Below are positions 49,760-58,376 of a stretch of 64,000 nucleotides of DNA, piece by piece. Location: positions 62,001-126,000 of the forward strand of contig DLGF01000020.1 in NCBI GenBank assembly GCA_002482545.1, read 5' to 3'. Position 1 is the stretch's first letter. Every line of letters starts with the position of its first letter. Origin of the DNA: Sporomusaceae bacterium UBA7701 (lineage in GTDB: Bacteria > Bacillota > Negativicutes > Sporomusales > UBA7701). The translations under genes were made by a program, and so were the position numbers. The notes under the pieces are model-generated. The model had not been told where the DNA came from. It worked only from the letters and a program-made list of their open reading frames with translations, and searched no databases.

Positions 49760-50565
49760 TGAAAACAGCGCTGACAATCGCCGGATCCGACTCCGGCGGC
49801 GGAGCCGGCATTCAGGCCGATCTGAAGACATTTGCCGCCCTGGGCGTATTCGGGATGAGCGCCATTACGGCGATCACCGCCCAGAATACCTGCGGCGTGA
49901 CCAATATTCGCGAACTGGACGGGGAGATCATCACCGACCAGATTGACGCCGTTTTCTCGGATATTCCCGTCCATGCCGTAAAAGTCGGCATGCTTTCCAG
50001 CGCCGCGATCACCGAGGCCGTTGCCCGGGCGCTGACCAGGCACAAGGCCTCAAACCTGGTGGTCGATCCGGTGATGGTGGCGAAAAGCGGAAGCCGTTTA
50101 CTAAAACCCGAGGCCATCGAGGCCCTGAAGCGGCATTTGTTCCCGCTGGCCGCCGTGGTGACGCCCAACTTGCACGAAGCTGCCGAGATCGTCGGCTTCC
50201 CGGTGGCCGACCGCGCCGCCATGGAACGGGCGGCGGCGGCGATCAAGGCGATGGGGCCCCGCTATGTCGTAGTCAAAGGCGGACACCTGCCGGGCGACGC
50301 CTGCGACCTCTTGTATGACGGCCGGGAGTTTACCGTTTTCGCTAATGAGCGGATCGACACCATCCATACGCATGGCACCGGCTGTACATTTTCGTCAGCC
50401 ATCGCCGCTGGGTTGGCTAAAGGCCTGCCGGTCAAGGCGGCTGTCGGCGAGGCCAAGAAATTCATCACTCTCGCCATCCAGCACGGCTTTTCCCTCGGCA
50501 AAGGGGTAGGGCCCACCCATCACTTCTACGAGCTTTACCGTAGAGCTGATTTGTACCAAGATTGA
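49759..50565 (+). CDS. thiD: hydroxymethylpyrimidine/phosphomethylpyrimidine kinase
   Basis: 268 residues. The ribokinase-like fold is complete: ALTIAGSDSGGGAGIQADLK at the start, ITAQNTCGV for substrate contact, VKVGMLSSAAI, VVDPVMVAKSGSRLL, and the C-terminal anion hole plus catalytic Asp in IHTHGTGCTFSSAIAA. The enzyme phosphorylates hydroxymethylpyrimidine twice for thiamine pyrophosphate synthesis. The ATG overlaps the preceding gene. No other thiamine gene and no THI-box riboswitch lies nearby. Confidence 0.95.
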   Translation: MKTALTIAGSDSGGGAGIQADLKTFAALGVFGMSAITAITAQNTCGVTNIRELDGEIITDQIDAVFSDIPVHAVKVGMLSSAAITEAVARALTRHKASNLVVDPVMVAKSGSRLLKPEAIEALKRHLFPLAAVVTPNLHEAAEIVGFPVADRAAMERAAAAIKAMGPRYVVVKGGHLPGDACDLLYDGREFTVFANERIDTIHTHGTGCTFSSAIAAGLAKGLPVKAAVGEAKKFITLAIQHGFSLGKGVGPTHHFYELYRRADLYQD

Positions 50566-50581
50566 AGAAGGAGTAATTACC

Positions 50582-50944
50582 TTGGCAAGGATAATGCTTT
50601 GCGACGATTCAGTATTCATGCGAATGATCCTGAAAAAAATTCTGATTGGCGCCGGCCACGAGATCGTGGGCGAGGCGGGCAACGGCGTGGACGCGGTCCG
50701 CAAATACCGCGAGTACAAGCCGGATTTGGTGACGATGGATATCACCATGCCTGAAATGGACGGGGTTGAAGCCGTCAAACTCATCTGTAAGGAATTTCCC
50801 CAGGCCCGGATCATCATGGTGACCGCCATCGGGCAGCAGGCCATCGTCAACGACGCCATCCAGGCCGGAGCCGGCGATTTTATCGTCAAACCCTTCCAGG
50901 AAGACCGGGTGCTGGCCGCCATCCAAAAACAGCTTTCATATTGA
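50582..50944 (+). CDS. cheY: CheY-like single-domain response regulator
   Basis: 120 residues from a TTG at 50582 with GAAGGAG at 50565-50571. Receiver landmarks are the acidic pair in MLCDDSVFMR, the phosphoacceptor Asp in LVTMDITMPEMDG, the Thr in MVTAIGQQ and the Lys in FIVKPFQ. There is no output domain. This matches CheY in size and sequence, which controls the flagellar switch when phosphorylated by CheA. It is isolated from other chemotaxis genes here. The tRNA cluster begins about 120 bases downstream. Confidence 0.9.
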   Translation: MARIMLCDDSVFMRMILKKILIGAGHEIVGEAGNGVDAVRKYREYKPDLVTMDITMPEMDGVEAVKLICKEFPQARIIMVTAIGQQAIVNDAIQAGAGDFIVKPFQEDRVLAAIQKQLSY

Positions 50945-50955
50945 CATAACTCTAC

Positions 50956-50983
50956 TTGACATTCTCAGTTAACATGGTATAAT
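50956..50983 (+). promoter_or_regulatory. first tRNA-operon promoter
   Basis: TTGACA (50956-50961) and TATAAT (50978-50983), spacer 16 bases. Confidence 0.8.
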
Positions 50984-51018
50984 GCTTGTTGTGGCTAATG
51001 ATCTTCCAAAATGAGTTA

Positions 51019-51047
51019 TTGACATAGCAGCGAATCTCCTATATACT
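51019..51047 (+). promoter_or_regulatory. second tRNA-operon promoter
   Basis: TTGACA (51019-51024) and TATACT (51042-51047), spacer exactly 17. Two strong promoters in series are usual for stable RNA operons. Confidence 0.85.
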
Positions 51048-51068
51048 GATATATGCAGTTTCTAAAGC

Positions 51069-51145
51069 GGCCCCGTGGTGTAGTGGTCTAACATGCCGCC
51101 CTGTCACGGCGGAGATCGACGGTTCAAATCCGTTCGGGGTCGCCA
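51069..51145 (+). tRNA. tRNA-Asp (GTC)
   Basis: Acceptor GGCCCCG pairs with CGGGGTC; discriminator G and encoded CCA follow. Anticodon loop CTGTCAC, T-loop GGTTCAAATCC. Confidence 0.97.
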
Positions 51146-51160
51146 TTTCATTAATAATTT

Positions 51161-51236
<76 letters not shown>

Positions 51237-51241
51237 CATAC

Positions 51242-51316
51242 GCGGAAGTAGCTCAGTGGTAGAGCATCGCCTTGCCAAGGCGAGGGTCGCGAGTTCGAAT
51301 CTCGTTTTCCGCTCCA
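51242..51316 (+). tRNA. tRNA-Gly (GCC)
   Basis: Acceptor GCGGAAG pairs with TTTCCGC; anticodon loop TTGCCAA; T-loop AGTTCGAATCT; encoded CCA. It lies 0.5 kb upstream of the glycine riboswitches; no functional link is implied. Confidence 0.97.
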
Positions 51317-51320
51317 TAAT

Positions 51321-51395
51321 GGCGGCATAGCCAAGAGGTAAGGCAGAGGTCTGCAAAACCTTTACTCCCCAGTTCGAATCTGGGTGCCGCCTCCA
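51321..51395 (+). tRNA. tRNA-Cys (GCA)
   Basis: Acceptor GGCGGCA pairs with TGCCGCC; anticodon loop CTGCAAA; T-loop AGTTCGAATCT; encoded CCA. Confidence 0.97.
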
Positions 51396-51408
51396 ATCAC
51401 ACCGCACA

Positions 51409-51433
51409 GCCACCTTAACGGGGTGGTTTTTTA
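51409..51433 (+). terminator. terminator of the Asp-Phe-Gly-Cys tRNA operon
   Basis: CCACC(TT) pairs with (GG)GGTGG around AACG, followed by TTTTTTAT. Confidence 0.8.
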
Positions 51434-51467
51434 TATCGCCGGCATTCCGGATGGCGCCATGCGGCTA

Positions 51468-51496
51468 TTGCATTGCCGGCCGGTTTACGGTATAAT
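51468..51496 (+). promoter_or_regulatory. promoter of the tRNA-Leu gene
   Basis: TTGCAT (51468-51473) and TATAAT (51491-51496), spacer 17, 27 bases before the tRNA. Confidence 0.7.
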
Positions 51497-51522
51497 AATT
51501 TTGCTGTCTTTGCAGCACCCAT

Positions 51523-51611
51523 GCCGGGGTGGCGGAACTGGCAGACGCAACGGACTTAAAATCCGTCGGGTGGCAACACCCGTACCGGTTCGATTCCGGT
51601 CCTCGGCACCA
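51523..51611 (+). tRNA. tRNA-Leu (TAA)
   Basis: Class II tRNA of 89 bases including CCA. Acceptor GCCGGGG pairs with CCTCGGC, anticodon loop CTTAAAA, a long variable arm (CGGGTGGCAACACCCG) and T-loop GGTTCGATTCC. Confidence 0.97.
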
Positions 51612-51621
51612 GCCAAGTCCG

Positions 51622-51657
51622 AACAGGTACCAGAAAAATACTGGTGCCTGTTTTTCA
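51622..51657 (+). terminator. terminator of the tRNA-Leu gene
   Basis: AACAGGTACCAG pairs with CTGGTGCCTGTT around AAAAATA, followed by TTTCATTTG. Confidence 0.9.
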
Positions 51658-51719
51658 TTTGTCGCGCCGCCCTGACGGTGATGCGCCAATAAAGGGCCAA
51701 ATTAACGGCGAAAACCGTA

Positions 51720-51748
51720 TTGACAGATCAACCGCAATCCCCTATGCT
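51720..51748 (+). promoter_or_regulatory. promoter of the gcv operon
   Basis: TTGACA (51720-51725) and TATGCT (51743-51748) with a 17-base spacer, about 55 bases before the first aptamer. Confidence 0.85.
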
Positions 51749-51805
51749 AGAAGTGAAAATACCCATTAGCCGGGTTTGCAAATTTAATAATTGCCATATG
51801 AGGAA

Positions 51806-51960
51806 TGCGGGAGAGACCTGGATTCAGGCGCCGAAGGAGCAACGGCAACAAACTCTCAGGCAAAAGGACCGTATTCTAATGGAACTCTGGAAAGACCGCG
51901 TTGCGGCACCCAAGGGGTAACCGAGCCATTCGGTATTCTCTCAGGTAAAAAAGGCAGAGG
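51806..51960 (+). ncRNA. tandem glycine riboswitch 1 (aptamers 1 and 2)
   Basis: Aptamer 1 (about 51806-51882) has GGGAGAGACC, the core GCGCCGAAGGAGCAA and CTCTCAGGCAAAAGGACCG. Aptamer 2 (about 51884-51960) has CTCTGGAAAGACC, the variant core GGCACCCAAGGGGTAA and TCTCTCAGGTAAAAAAGGCAG. The order and short linker are those of the classical two-aptamer glycine riboswitch. Aptamer 2 departs from the usual CACCGAAGG core (CACCCAAGG), so its affinity may be altered. It is followed by its own terminator. Confidence 0.92.
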
Positions 51961-51993
51961 CCAACAAAGGTTGGTCGCTGCCTTATATTTTTT
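51951..51993 (+). terminator. intrinsic terminator of glycine riboswitch 1
   Basis: AAGGCAG pairs with CTGCCTT and GGCCAAC with GTTGGTC, followed by ATATTTTTT. The 5' arm overlaps the last paired segment of aptamer 2, so ligand binding should prevent hairpin formation. Confidence 0.88.
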
Positions 51994-52023
51994 CCGGCTG
52001 AAAAATAACTGAATACGGAATGA

Positions 52024-52198
52024 TGGTTGAGGAAGAGTCCGCTTGAATGCGGCACCGAAGGAGCAAGGCTTGTTCAAACTCTCAGGTAAAAGAACCCCAA
52101 CCGGACCGAAATCTGGAGAGCACACTTCCCGGACGGAAGTGTCACCGATGGGGAGGCCCGCTGCGGGCTAATCTCTCAGGTAAAAGGACAGAAGACAA
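52024..52198 (+). ncRNA. tandem glycine riboswitch 2 (aptamers 3 and 4)
   Basis: Aptamer 3 (about 52024-52104) has GAGGAAGAGTCC, the core GGCACCGAAGGAGCAA and ACTCTCAGGTAAAAGAACC. Aptamer 4 (about 52110-52198) has TCTGGAGAGCAC, the core GTCACCGATGGGGAGG, an insert hairpin (CCCGCTGCGGG) and TCTCTCAGGTAAAAGGACAGA. This is a second complete tandem riboswitch on the same transcript, upstream of gcvT. Its terminator is separate. Confidence 0.92.
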
Positions 52199-52236
52199 GA
52201 ATGATGATGCCGCATTTTTGTGTTCTGTCCCTTTTT
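52186..52236 (+). terminator. intrinsic terminator of glycine riboswitch 2
   Basis: AAAAGGACAGAA pairs with TTCTGTCCCTTTT around a long loop, followed by TTTTTAATT. The 5' arm is the conserved end of aptamer 4. It is the second barrier before gcvT. Confidence 0.85.
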
Positions 52237-52268
52237 AATTAAATACCAAGAAAGATGGGAGTGGTGTT

Positions 52269-53369
52269 ATGGCCTTGAAACAGACCCCCCTTTATGGGAT
52301 TCACCGGAGGTACGGCGGCAGAATCGTGGAGTTTGGCGGCTGGTCCCTGCCGGTCCAGTACACCGGGATCAAGGAGGAGCATCAGGCGGTCAGGACAAAG
52401 GCAGGCTTATTCGACGTATCGCATATGGGCGAAATACGGGTCGAGGGGCCGGATGCATCCGCCTTCCTGCAAAAGCTGGTGACCAACGACGTTTTCCAAC
52501 TGGAAAAAAATCAGGTTCTCTACACCCCCATGTGCTATGAGCATGGGGGAACAGTGGATGATCTACTGGTCTATAAGCAAAGGGAGGACAGCTATCTCCT
52601 GGTCGTCAATGCATCCAATACCGAAAAAGACTGGGATTGGCTGCAGGGCAATGTCCGGGGCTTCGCGGCCAAGCTCACCGACGTCTCCGGCGAAACGGCC
52701 CAGTTGGCTTTGCAGGGACCGTTGGCGGGGAGGATATTGTCCAACCTGACCGATGCGCCGGTCGGCGGGCTGAACTATTACCGGTTTATGCCGGAAGTGG
52801 CCGTTGCCGACAAAAAGGTATTGCTGTCGCGGACCGGCTATACCGGCGAGTACGGGTTCGAGCTTTACTGCCGCCCGGATGACGCCGGGGACCTGTGGGA
52901 GGCCATCATGGATGCCGGGCAGCCGCTGGGTCTGCTGCCCGCCGGCCTGGGCTGCCGCGACACCCTGCGGTTCGAGGCTTGCTTCCCGCTGTACGGGCAC
53001 GAGCTTTCGGCCGACATTTCGCCGCTGGAGGCGGGCATCGGAATGTTCGTGAAGCTGGACAAAGGAGAATTTAACGGGCGCGAAGCGCTGCACAAGCAAA
53101 AAACCAACGGGCTTGCCCGCCGAATCGCCGGCTTCGAAATGACCGGACGGGGAGTGGCCCGGACGGGCTATCCCGTTTGGGCGGAAGGGGAATGTGTGGG
53201 GACGGTGACGACCGGTTCCTATGCGCCTTCCCTCGACAAGAACCTGGGCTTGGCCTTGATTCGAGCCGAGCGGGCCGGGACCGGGCAACGGCTGGATATT
53301 GAAATCCGCGACAAAAACGTGTCCGCGCAAGTCATCGCCAAACCATTTTATAAACGAGAGGAGAAATAA
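52269..53369 (+). CDS. gcvT: glycine cleavage system T protein (aminomethyltransferase)
   Basis: 366 residues. Family landmarks are [35 protein letters not shown], the folate-contacting [11 protein letters not shown] and [17 protein letters not shown] with the acidic catalytic region. The protein takes the aminomethyl group from lipoyl-GcvH and makes 5,10-methylene-tetrahydrofolate with release of ammonia. ATG at 52269 with GGGAG upstream. First gene of the operon, directly after two tandem glycine riboswitches. Confidence 0.96.
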   Translation: MALKQTPLYGIHRRYGGRIVEFGGWSLPVQYTGIKEEHQAVRTKAGLFDVSHMGEIRVEGPDASAFLQKLVTNDVFQLEKNQVLYTPMCYEHGGTVDDLLVYKQREDSYLLVVNASNTEKDWDWLQGNVRGFAAKLTDVSGETAQLALQGPLAGRILSNLTDAPVGGLNYYRFMPEVAVADKKVLLSRTGYTGEYGFELYCRPDDAGDLWEAIMDAGQPLGLLPAGLGCRDTLRFEACFPLYGHELSADISPLEAGIGMFVKLDKGEFNGREALHKQKTNGLARRIAGFEMTGRGVARTGYPVWAEGECVGTVTTGSYAPSLDKNLGLALIRAERAGTGQRLDIEIRDKNVSAQVIAKPFYKREEK

Positions 53370-53371
53370 AG

Positions 53372-53758
53372 ATGAAGATTCCGAAGGAACTGCGGTATAC
53401 CAAAGACCACGAATGGGTCAGGGTGGAAGGAACGGTTGCGGTCGTCGGGATAACCGATTTTGCCCAACTGCAGCTGGGGGATATCGTGTTTGTGGAACTG
53501 CCCGGTGAGGGAGCCATGGTGAAAGCCGGCGAGAGCTTTACCGTCATCGAGTCGGTCAAGGCGGCATCCGATATCTATGCCCCGGTTTCCGGAAAGATCG
53601 TAAAAGTCAACGCAGCCCTCGCCGACGCGCCCGATCTCATCAACCAGGACCCTTACGGCGATGGCTGGCTGGTTGCCGTTGAACTGGCCGACGGCAGCGA
53701 ACCGGACGGTCTCCTGGACAACGACGCTTATACCCGGCTGGCGGAGGAGGGCCAGTAA
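53372..53758 (+). CDS. gcvH: glycine cleavage system H protein
   Basis: 128 residues, normal length. The lipoylation site is Lys63 in FTVIESVKAASDIYAP. ATG two bases after gcvT's stop. It shuttles the aminomethyl group between the P, T and L proteins and is also the entry point for octanoyl transfer by LipM. All three modification genes are in the same operon. Confidence 0.97.
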   Translation: MKIPKELRYTKDHEWVRVEGTVAVVGITDFAQLQLGDIVFVELPGEGAMVKAGESFTVIESVKAASDIYAPVSGKIVKVNAALADAPDLINQDPYGDGWLVAVELADGSEPDGLLDNDAYTRLAEEGQ

Positions 53759-53759
53759 A

Positions 53760-55106
53760 ATGGCGTGGAGCTATCTTCCTCATAACGAGGCCGACCGGCG
53801 GGCGATGCTGGACGCAATCGGCGCTGCTTCGGCGGAACAATTATTTGCGGACGTGCCGGCCGACTTGCGGCTGACCGGCGGGCTGAATTTGCCGCCGGCC
53901 CTGTCGGAGCCTGAATTGACAAACCATCTCGGCGCACTGGCGAAAATTAACGCCGATCTCCGGAATATGAGCTGTTTTCTGGGGGCGGGAGCCTACGACC
54001 ATTATATTCCCAGCGTGATTGACCATGTTATCCGGCGCTCCGAGTTTTACACCGCCTATACTCAGTACCAACCGGAAATTTCGCAGGGTTATTTGCAAGC
54101 CTTGTGGGAATACCAGTCGATGATCTGCGAGATTACCGGCATGGAAGCGGCCAACGCCTCTTTGTACGACGGCGGCACGGCCGTTGCCGAAGCCGCGATG
54201 CTGGCGTGCGCCGCTTCCGGGAAGAAGACGGTGGTAATGGCGCAGGCGGGCCATCCCCATTACCGGGAAATTTTCCAGACCTACGCCCGGGACAAAGATC
54301 TCGAATTTCGGCTGGCGCCTTACGGCGACGGGCTGACCGACCTGACCGGGCTGCGGGAACTGATCGACGATTCGACAGCGGCCGTCGCCATCCAATCCCC
54401 CAACTTCTTCGGTTGCATCGAGGACCTGAAAGGCATCGCGGAAATCGCCCACGCCAGGGGGGCATACCTGATCGCCGTCGTCGACCCCGTTTCCCTGGGA
54501 CTCCTGGAAGCACCCGGCGCGCTGGGCGCGGACATCGTCGTGGGCGAAGGCCAGGGCCTGGGCATTCCCTTGTCATTCGGCGGTCCGTACCTTGGCTTTT
54601 TGGCAACAACGGAAAAGCTTATGCGGAAAATGCCGGGGCGGATCGTAGGGCAGACGACGGATAACCGAGGCAACCGCGGTTTTGTTCTGACGCTGCAGGC
54701 CCGCGAGCAACATATCCGGCGGGACAAGGCGACCTCGAACATTTGTTCAAACGAAGCGCTGTGCGCGCTGATGGCCGCTGTCTATCTGAGCGCCCTGGGC
54801 AGGGAAGGATTCCGCGAGGTGGCGGCGCAATCCTTCCGGAAAGCCCACTATGCCTACCGCGCCCTGACGAGTTTGCCGGGCTGCGAGCCGGTATTCTCCG
54901 GGCCGTTTTTTAAGGAATTCGCCGTCAGGTTACCCAGCCCCCCCGCTGAAATCAATAAGAAACTGCGCCGGGTGGGAATCCTGGGCGGCTTCGACCTTGG
55001 CGGTCCTTATCCCGGACTGGAGAACTGCATGCTGATCTGCGTCACCGAAAAGCGCACCAAAGGCGAGATCGACCGGCTGGCCAGTGAAATGGGGGCGATG
55101 CTATGA
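53760..55106 (+). CDS. gcvPA: glycine dehydrogenase (decarboxylating) subunit 1
   Basis: 448 residues from the ATG at 53760 after GGAGGAGG; the longer frame from 53661 is only overlap with gcvH. It is the N-terminal half of a split P protein: [55 protein letters not shown] and [11 protein letters not shown]. It pairs with GcvPB to bind PLP and decarboxylate glycine. The stop overlaps gcvPB's start by four bases. Confidence 0.96.
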   Translation: MAWSYLPHNEADRRAMLDAIGAASAEQLFADVPADLRLTGGLNLPPALSEPELTNHLGALAKINADLRNMSCFLGAGAYDHYIPSVIDHVIRRSEFYTAYTQYQPEISQGYLQALWEYQSMICEITGMEAANASLYDGGTAVAEAAMLACAASGKKTVVMAQAGHPHYREIFQTYARDKDLEFRLAPYGDGLTDLTGLRELIDDSTAAVAIQSPNFFGCIEDLKGIAEIAHARGAYLIAVVDPVSLGLLEAPGALGADIVVGEGQGLGIPLSFGGPYLGFLATTEKLMRKMPGRIVGQTTDNRGNRGFVLTLQAREQHIRRDKATSNICSNEALCALMAAVYLSALGREGFREVAAQSFRKAHYAYRALTSLPGCEPVFSGPFFKEFAVRLPSPPAEINKKLRRVGILGGFDLGGPYPGLENCMLICVTEKRTKGEIDRLASEMGAML

Positions 55107-56554
55107 AGGAAAATCAGCCTACGATTTTTGAGATAAGCAAACCGGGGCGTTTCGCCCTTGATTTGGGCAAAGGCGACGTTCCGGCCTGCGACCTTGAGAC
55201 CCTCGTGCCGGCGCACCTGCTGAGGGCAAAACCGGCCGAACTTCCGGAAGTCAGTCAGCCCGACCTGATGCGGCACTACACCGCACTCTCGACCCGGAAT
55301 TTTGGCGTGGACTCGGGCTTTTACCCCCTCGGCTCCTGCACGATGAAGTATAACCCCAAAGTGAACGAGGATGTCTGCCGGTATCCCGGTTTTACCGACC
55401 TTCACCCGTTGCAGGACCCGGAGTCGGCACAGGGGGCGCTGGAGCTTCTTTACAACATGGCGCAGCATTTGGCGGAGCTTGCCGGAATGGACGCCGTCAC
55501 CTTGCAGCCGGCGGCCGGCGCCCACGGCGAGCTGACCGGACTGAAAATCATCAAGGCCTATCACCGTTCCCGGGGCGAAACGCGGACCAAGGTTATTGTA
55601 CCGGATTCCGCCCATGGCACCAATCCGGCCACCGCGACGGTCTGCGGCCTGGAGACCGTCGGAGTCAAGTCCGCCGGGGACGGCCTGGTTTGCCTGGAGG
55701 CGCTGAAAGCCGCCGCAGGCCCGGACACCGCCGCCCTGATGCTCACCAACCCGAATACCCTGGGGCTGTTCGAAAAAAATATCCGGGAAATTGCGGAGAT
55801 CATTCATGACGCCGGCGGACTGCTCTATTACGACGGGGCCAATATGAACGCGATTATGGGGCTTGCCCGTCCGGGCGATATGGGGTTTGACGTGGTGCAT
55901 CTCAACCTCCATAAAACCTTTGCCACGCCCCATGGCGGCGGCGGGCCGGGCTCCGGGCCGGTCGGGGTCAAAAAGCCTTTGATCCCTTTCCTGCCGGTTC
56001 CCGTCCCAAGCTTCGACGGACAAAAATACGGTCTCGATTATGACCGGCCCTCTTCCATCGGGCGGATACACTCCTTCTACGGAAATTTCGGCGTTATTGT
56101 CCGGGCCTACGCCTATATCCGGGCAATGGGGCCGGAGGGGCTCCGCCAAGTCAGCGAGGACGCCGTTTTGAACGCCAACTATTGCCTGAGCCGGCTGCGG
56201 GAGGATTATCACGCTCCCTTTGCAGGAAACTGCCTGCACGAATGCGTCCTTACCGCCAGGAACCAGAAACCGTTTGGGGTGAAGGCGCTCGATATCGCCA
56301 AGCGGCTGCTGGATTACGGGTATCATCCGCCAACCATTTATTTTCCGTTAATCGTCGAGGAGGCGCTGATGATCGAACCCACCGAAACCGAAAGCAAAGA
56401 AACGCTGGACGGGTTCATCAGGGCCATGCGGGAGATTGCGGCGGAAGCGGGGACCGATGCAGCGCGAATCCTCAGCGCTCCTCACAGCACCGTGGCGGGA
56501 AGGCTCGACGAAACCGCGGCGGCCCGGAAACCGGTGGTACGATGGAAGCCTTAG
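55103..56554 (+). CDS. gcvPB: glycine dehydrogenase (decarboxylating) subunit 2
   Basis: 483 residues. It carries the PLP lysine Lys271 in [20 protein letters not shown], and [31 protein letters not shown] and [11 protein letters not shown]. It binds PLP as internal aldimine and, with GcvPA, releases CO2 from glycine and passes the aminomethyl group to lipoyl-GcvH. Strong RBS inside the end of gcvPA. Ends 13 bases after the start of the first radical SAM gene. Confidence 0.97.
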   Translation: MKENQPTIFEISKPGRFALDLGKGDVPACDLETLVPAHLLRAKPAELPEVSQPDLMRHYTALSTRNFGVDSGFYPLGSCTMKYNPKVNEDVCRYPGFTDLHPLQDPESAQGALELLYNMAQHLAELAGMDAVTLQPAAGAHGELTGLKIIKAYHRSRGETRTKVIVPDSAHGTNPATATVCGLETVGVKSAGDGLVCLEALKAAAGPDTAALMLTNPNTLGLFEKNIREIAEIIHDAGGLLYYDGANMNAIMGLARPGDMGFDVVHLNLHKTFATPHGGGGPGSGPVGVKKPLIPFLPVPVPSFDGQKYGLDYDRPSSIGRIHSFYGNFGVIVRAYAYIRAMGPEGLRQVSEDAVLNANYCLSRLREDYHAPFAGNCLHECVLTARNQKPFGVKALDIAKRLLDYGYHPPTIYFPLIVEEALMIEPTETESKETLDGFIRAMREIAAEAGTDAARILSAPHSTVAGRLDETAAARKPVVRWKP

Positions 56555-57405
56555 AACTGCTGGCGCAGGAGGGATGGCGGATCAGAGAACGCAATTTCCG
56601 CCCGGCCATCCGCTTTTCGTATCCGAACGGGACCCAGGCGATAAGCGTGACCGGCGGCCAGTGCGCGCTGAACTGCGCGCATTGCGGAGGCCATTACTTA
56701 CAGGGGATGAAAGCCCTCCAGGACATTCCCGAAGGTGCCGGGCTGAAAGCCCGCAGCCTGTTGATCAGCGGCGGCTGCGACGCCGGGGGGAGGGTCCCGG
56801 TCGCCGAGCATCTGGCCAAAATAGCGGCGCTGAAGCGCGGCCTGCGGTGTAACGTGCATGTCGGCCTGGTCGGCGAGAACGATATCCGGCAAATCGCCGG
56901 GATCGCGGATACGGTTTCCTTTGATTTCATCGGGGAGGACGCGACCATTAAAGAGGTGCTCGGAATGGACCGCACCGTTTCAGATTATGTTGCGTGCTAC
57001 CGGCAGTTAAAAAAGCGCTGTTCGGTTATTCCCCACATCTGCATTGGGCTCCACGGCGGCGAGGTCAGAGGTGAATACCGGGCGCTCCGGCACTTGAAAG
57101 CGCTCGGAGCCGAAGGGATTACCTTCATCGTGTTTACACCGACTAAGGGCACGCGCTTTGCCGACCGTCCGCCGCCCGCCGTCGGGGAGGTGCTGAGCGT
57201 GCTGGTCAGAGCACGGCAGGTTTTCCCCGCGAAACCGCTTCAGCTCGGCTGCATGCGGCCGGGTGGCCTGTACCGCCGGCAACTGGATTGGTGGGCCGTC
57301 CGTTGCGGCGTCAACGGCATTGTCAATCCGGCGCCTGAAGCGGTGCGGCTGGCGGAAGAGCTCGGCCTGACGGTCGAGCGGCGAGAGGAGTGCTGTGTAT
57401 TATGA
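56542..57405 (+). CDS. radical SAM protein, probable lipoyl synthase component (LipS1/LipS2 type)
   Basis: 287 residues from the ATG at 56542, overlapping gcvPB by 13 bases. The [4Fe-4S]/SAM motif is C-x3-C-x2-C (Cys41, 45, 48) in [16 protein letters not shown]. The later part ([40 protein letters not shown]) fits a TIM-barrel radical SAM enzyme of the biotin-synthase-like branch. With the next gene it matches the two-protein lipoyl synthase LipS1/LipS2, each once annotated as biotin synthase. The pair would insert two sulfurs into octanoyl-GcvH. No classical lipA is present in this locus. Which of the two is S1 or S2 I cannot tell. Confidence 0.75.
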   Translation: MEALELLAQEGWRIRERNFRPAIRFSYPNGTQAISVTGGQCALNCAHCGGHYLQGMKALQDIPEGAGLKARSLLISGGCDAGGRVPVAEHLAKIAALKRGLRCNVHVGLVGENDIRQIAGIADTVSFDFIGEDATIKEVLGMDRTVSDYVACYRQLKKRCSVIPHICIGLHGGEVRGEYRALRHLKALGAEGITFIVFTPTKGTRFADRPPPAVGEVLSVLVRARQVFPAKPLQLGCMRPGGLYRRQLDWWAVRCGVNGIVNPAPEAVRLAEELGLTVERREECCVL

Positions 57406-58376
57406 CCCTATGGAAGTTATCTTCCGGGACGGCCAGCGTAATCGGCAAACGAAGGATAAAAAGTCAGGCCCTTCCCCAAACCGGTTATATCCTGCTGGGG
57501 GAGAACTGCCTGAACAACTGCCTGTTTTGCGCGCAGTCCCGAAGCAGCGGGGCGAGGAGCGACCTTTTGTCCAGGATGACCTGGCCGTCCTTTGCGGCGG
57601 ATGAAGCCGCAGCCGGCATTTCCCTGGCTTGTTCCCAGGGAATGTTGAAGCGGGTTTGCCTCCAGGTCGTCAACAGCGAAGACAGCCGGGAAGTCACCCT
57701 GGACGCGTTGCGGAAATTGACCGCGGACAGCCCGAAGCCGGTCTGCGTGTCCAAACATATCGAAACGGTCGGACAGGCGGAAGAGATCTTCGCGGCGGGG
57801 GCGGAGCGGATCTGCATTGCAATAGACGCCGCCACGCCGACGATCTGCCGGCTGGTAAAAGGCGAAGACTGGGAGCGGCGGGTGCTCCTGCTGAAAGACT
57901 GCGCGCGGGCTTTTCCGGGCTTGGTGACGACGCATCTGATCGTCGGGCTCGGGGAGACGGAAGAAGAGGCGGTGAACTTCATCGCGGATTGCCTGGGGCT
58001 GGGAATCATCGTGGGGTTATTCGCTTTCACGCCGGTACCCGGCACGGTCTTGGCTGACGGCAAGCCTCCTTCCGCCGCCCGCTACCGGCGGGTGCAGATC
58101 GCCCATTATTTGCTGCGCAAAGGCTGGTGCCGCAGTGCAATCCGCTTTGCCGGCGGCCGGATTGCGAGCTTCGAAGTGCCTGATCTGGCCGGGCTTCTGA
58201 GGGACGGGAAGGCTTTCGAAACAACGGGCTGTCCTGATTGCAACCGGCCGTTTTATAATGAACGCCCCGGCGGGATTATGTATAATTATCCGCGACCGCT
58301 TACCGGAAAGGAAGTCGAGCAAGCCGTGAGAGAAAGCGGCCTCGGTGGTGAGCCTTATGATCTGGCGTGTTCTTGA
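57402..58376 (+). CDS. radical SAM protein, probable lipoyl synthase component (LipS1/LipS2 type)
   Basis: 324 residues from the ATG at 57402 (a GTG at 57390 is a possible alternative), overlapping the previous gene by four bases. The radical SAM motif is C-x3-C-x2-C (Cys36, 40, 43) in GENCLNNCLFCAQSRSSG, the form seen in BioB/LipA relatives. Other landmarks include RVCLQVVNSEDSREVTLDAL and TTHLIVGLGETEEEAV. A C-terminal Cys pair lies in ETTGCPDCNRPFYNERPGG, which might carry an auxiliary cluster. It is sandwiched between the first radical SAM gene and lipM, supporting a joint role in sulfur insertion. Confidence 0.75.
   Translation: MTLWKLSSGTASVIGKRRIKSQALPQTGYILLGENCLNNCLFCAQSRSSGARSDLLSRMTWPSFAADEAAAGISLACSQGMLKRVCLQVVNSEDSREVTLDALRKLTADSPKPVCVSKHIETVGQAEEIFAAGAERICIAIDAATPTICRLVKGEDWERRVLLLKDCARAFPGLVTTHLIVGLGETEEEAVNFIADCLGLGIIVGLFAFTPVPGTVLADGKPPSAARYRRVQIAHYLLRKGWCRSAIRFAGGRIASFEVPDLAGLLRDGKAFETTGCPDCNRPFYNERPGGIMYNYPRPLTGKEVEQAVRESGLGGEPYDLACS

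Noticed and set aside
49759..50565. Thiamine (THI-box) riboswitch near thiD
   Set aside because: The CTGAGA and ACCTGATCTGGATAATGCCAGCG elements are absent upstream of the 49079 gene.
51806..52198. Repeated CTCTCAGG/CCGAAGG blocks considered as a simple tandem repeat
   Set aside because: They match the conserved core and P1/P3 elements of glycine aptamers with different stems, so they are riboswitches.
55007..56326. Long minus-strand frame (439 codons) opposite gcvPB
   Set aside because: It is the complement of a highly conserved gene; high G+C makes long antisense frames common, and the translation has no family motifs.
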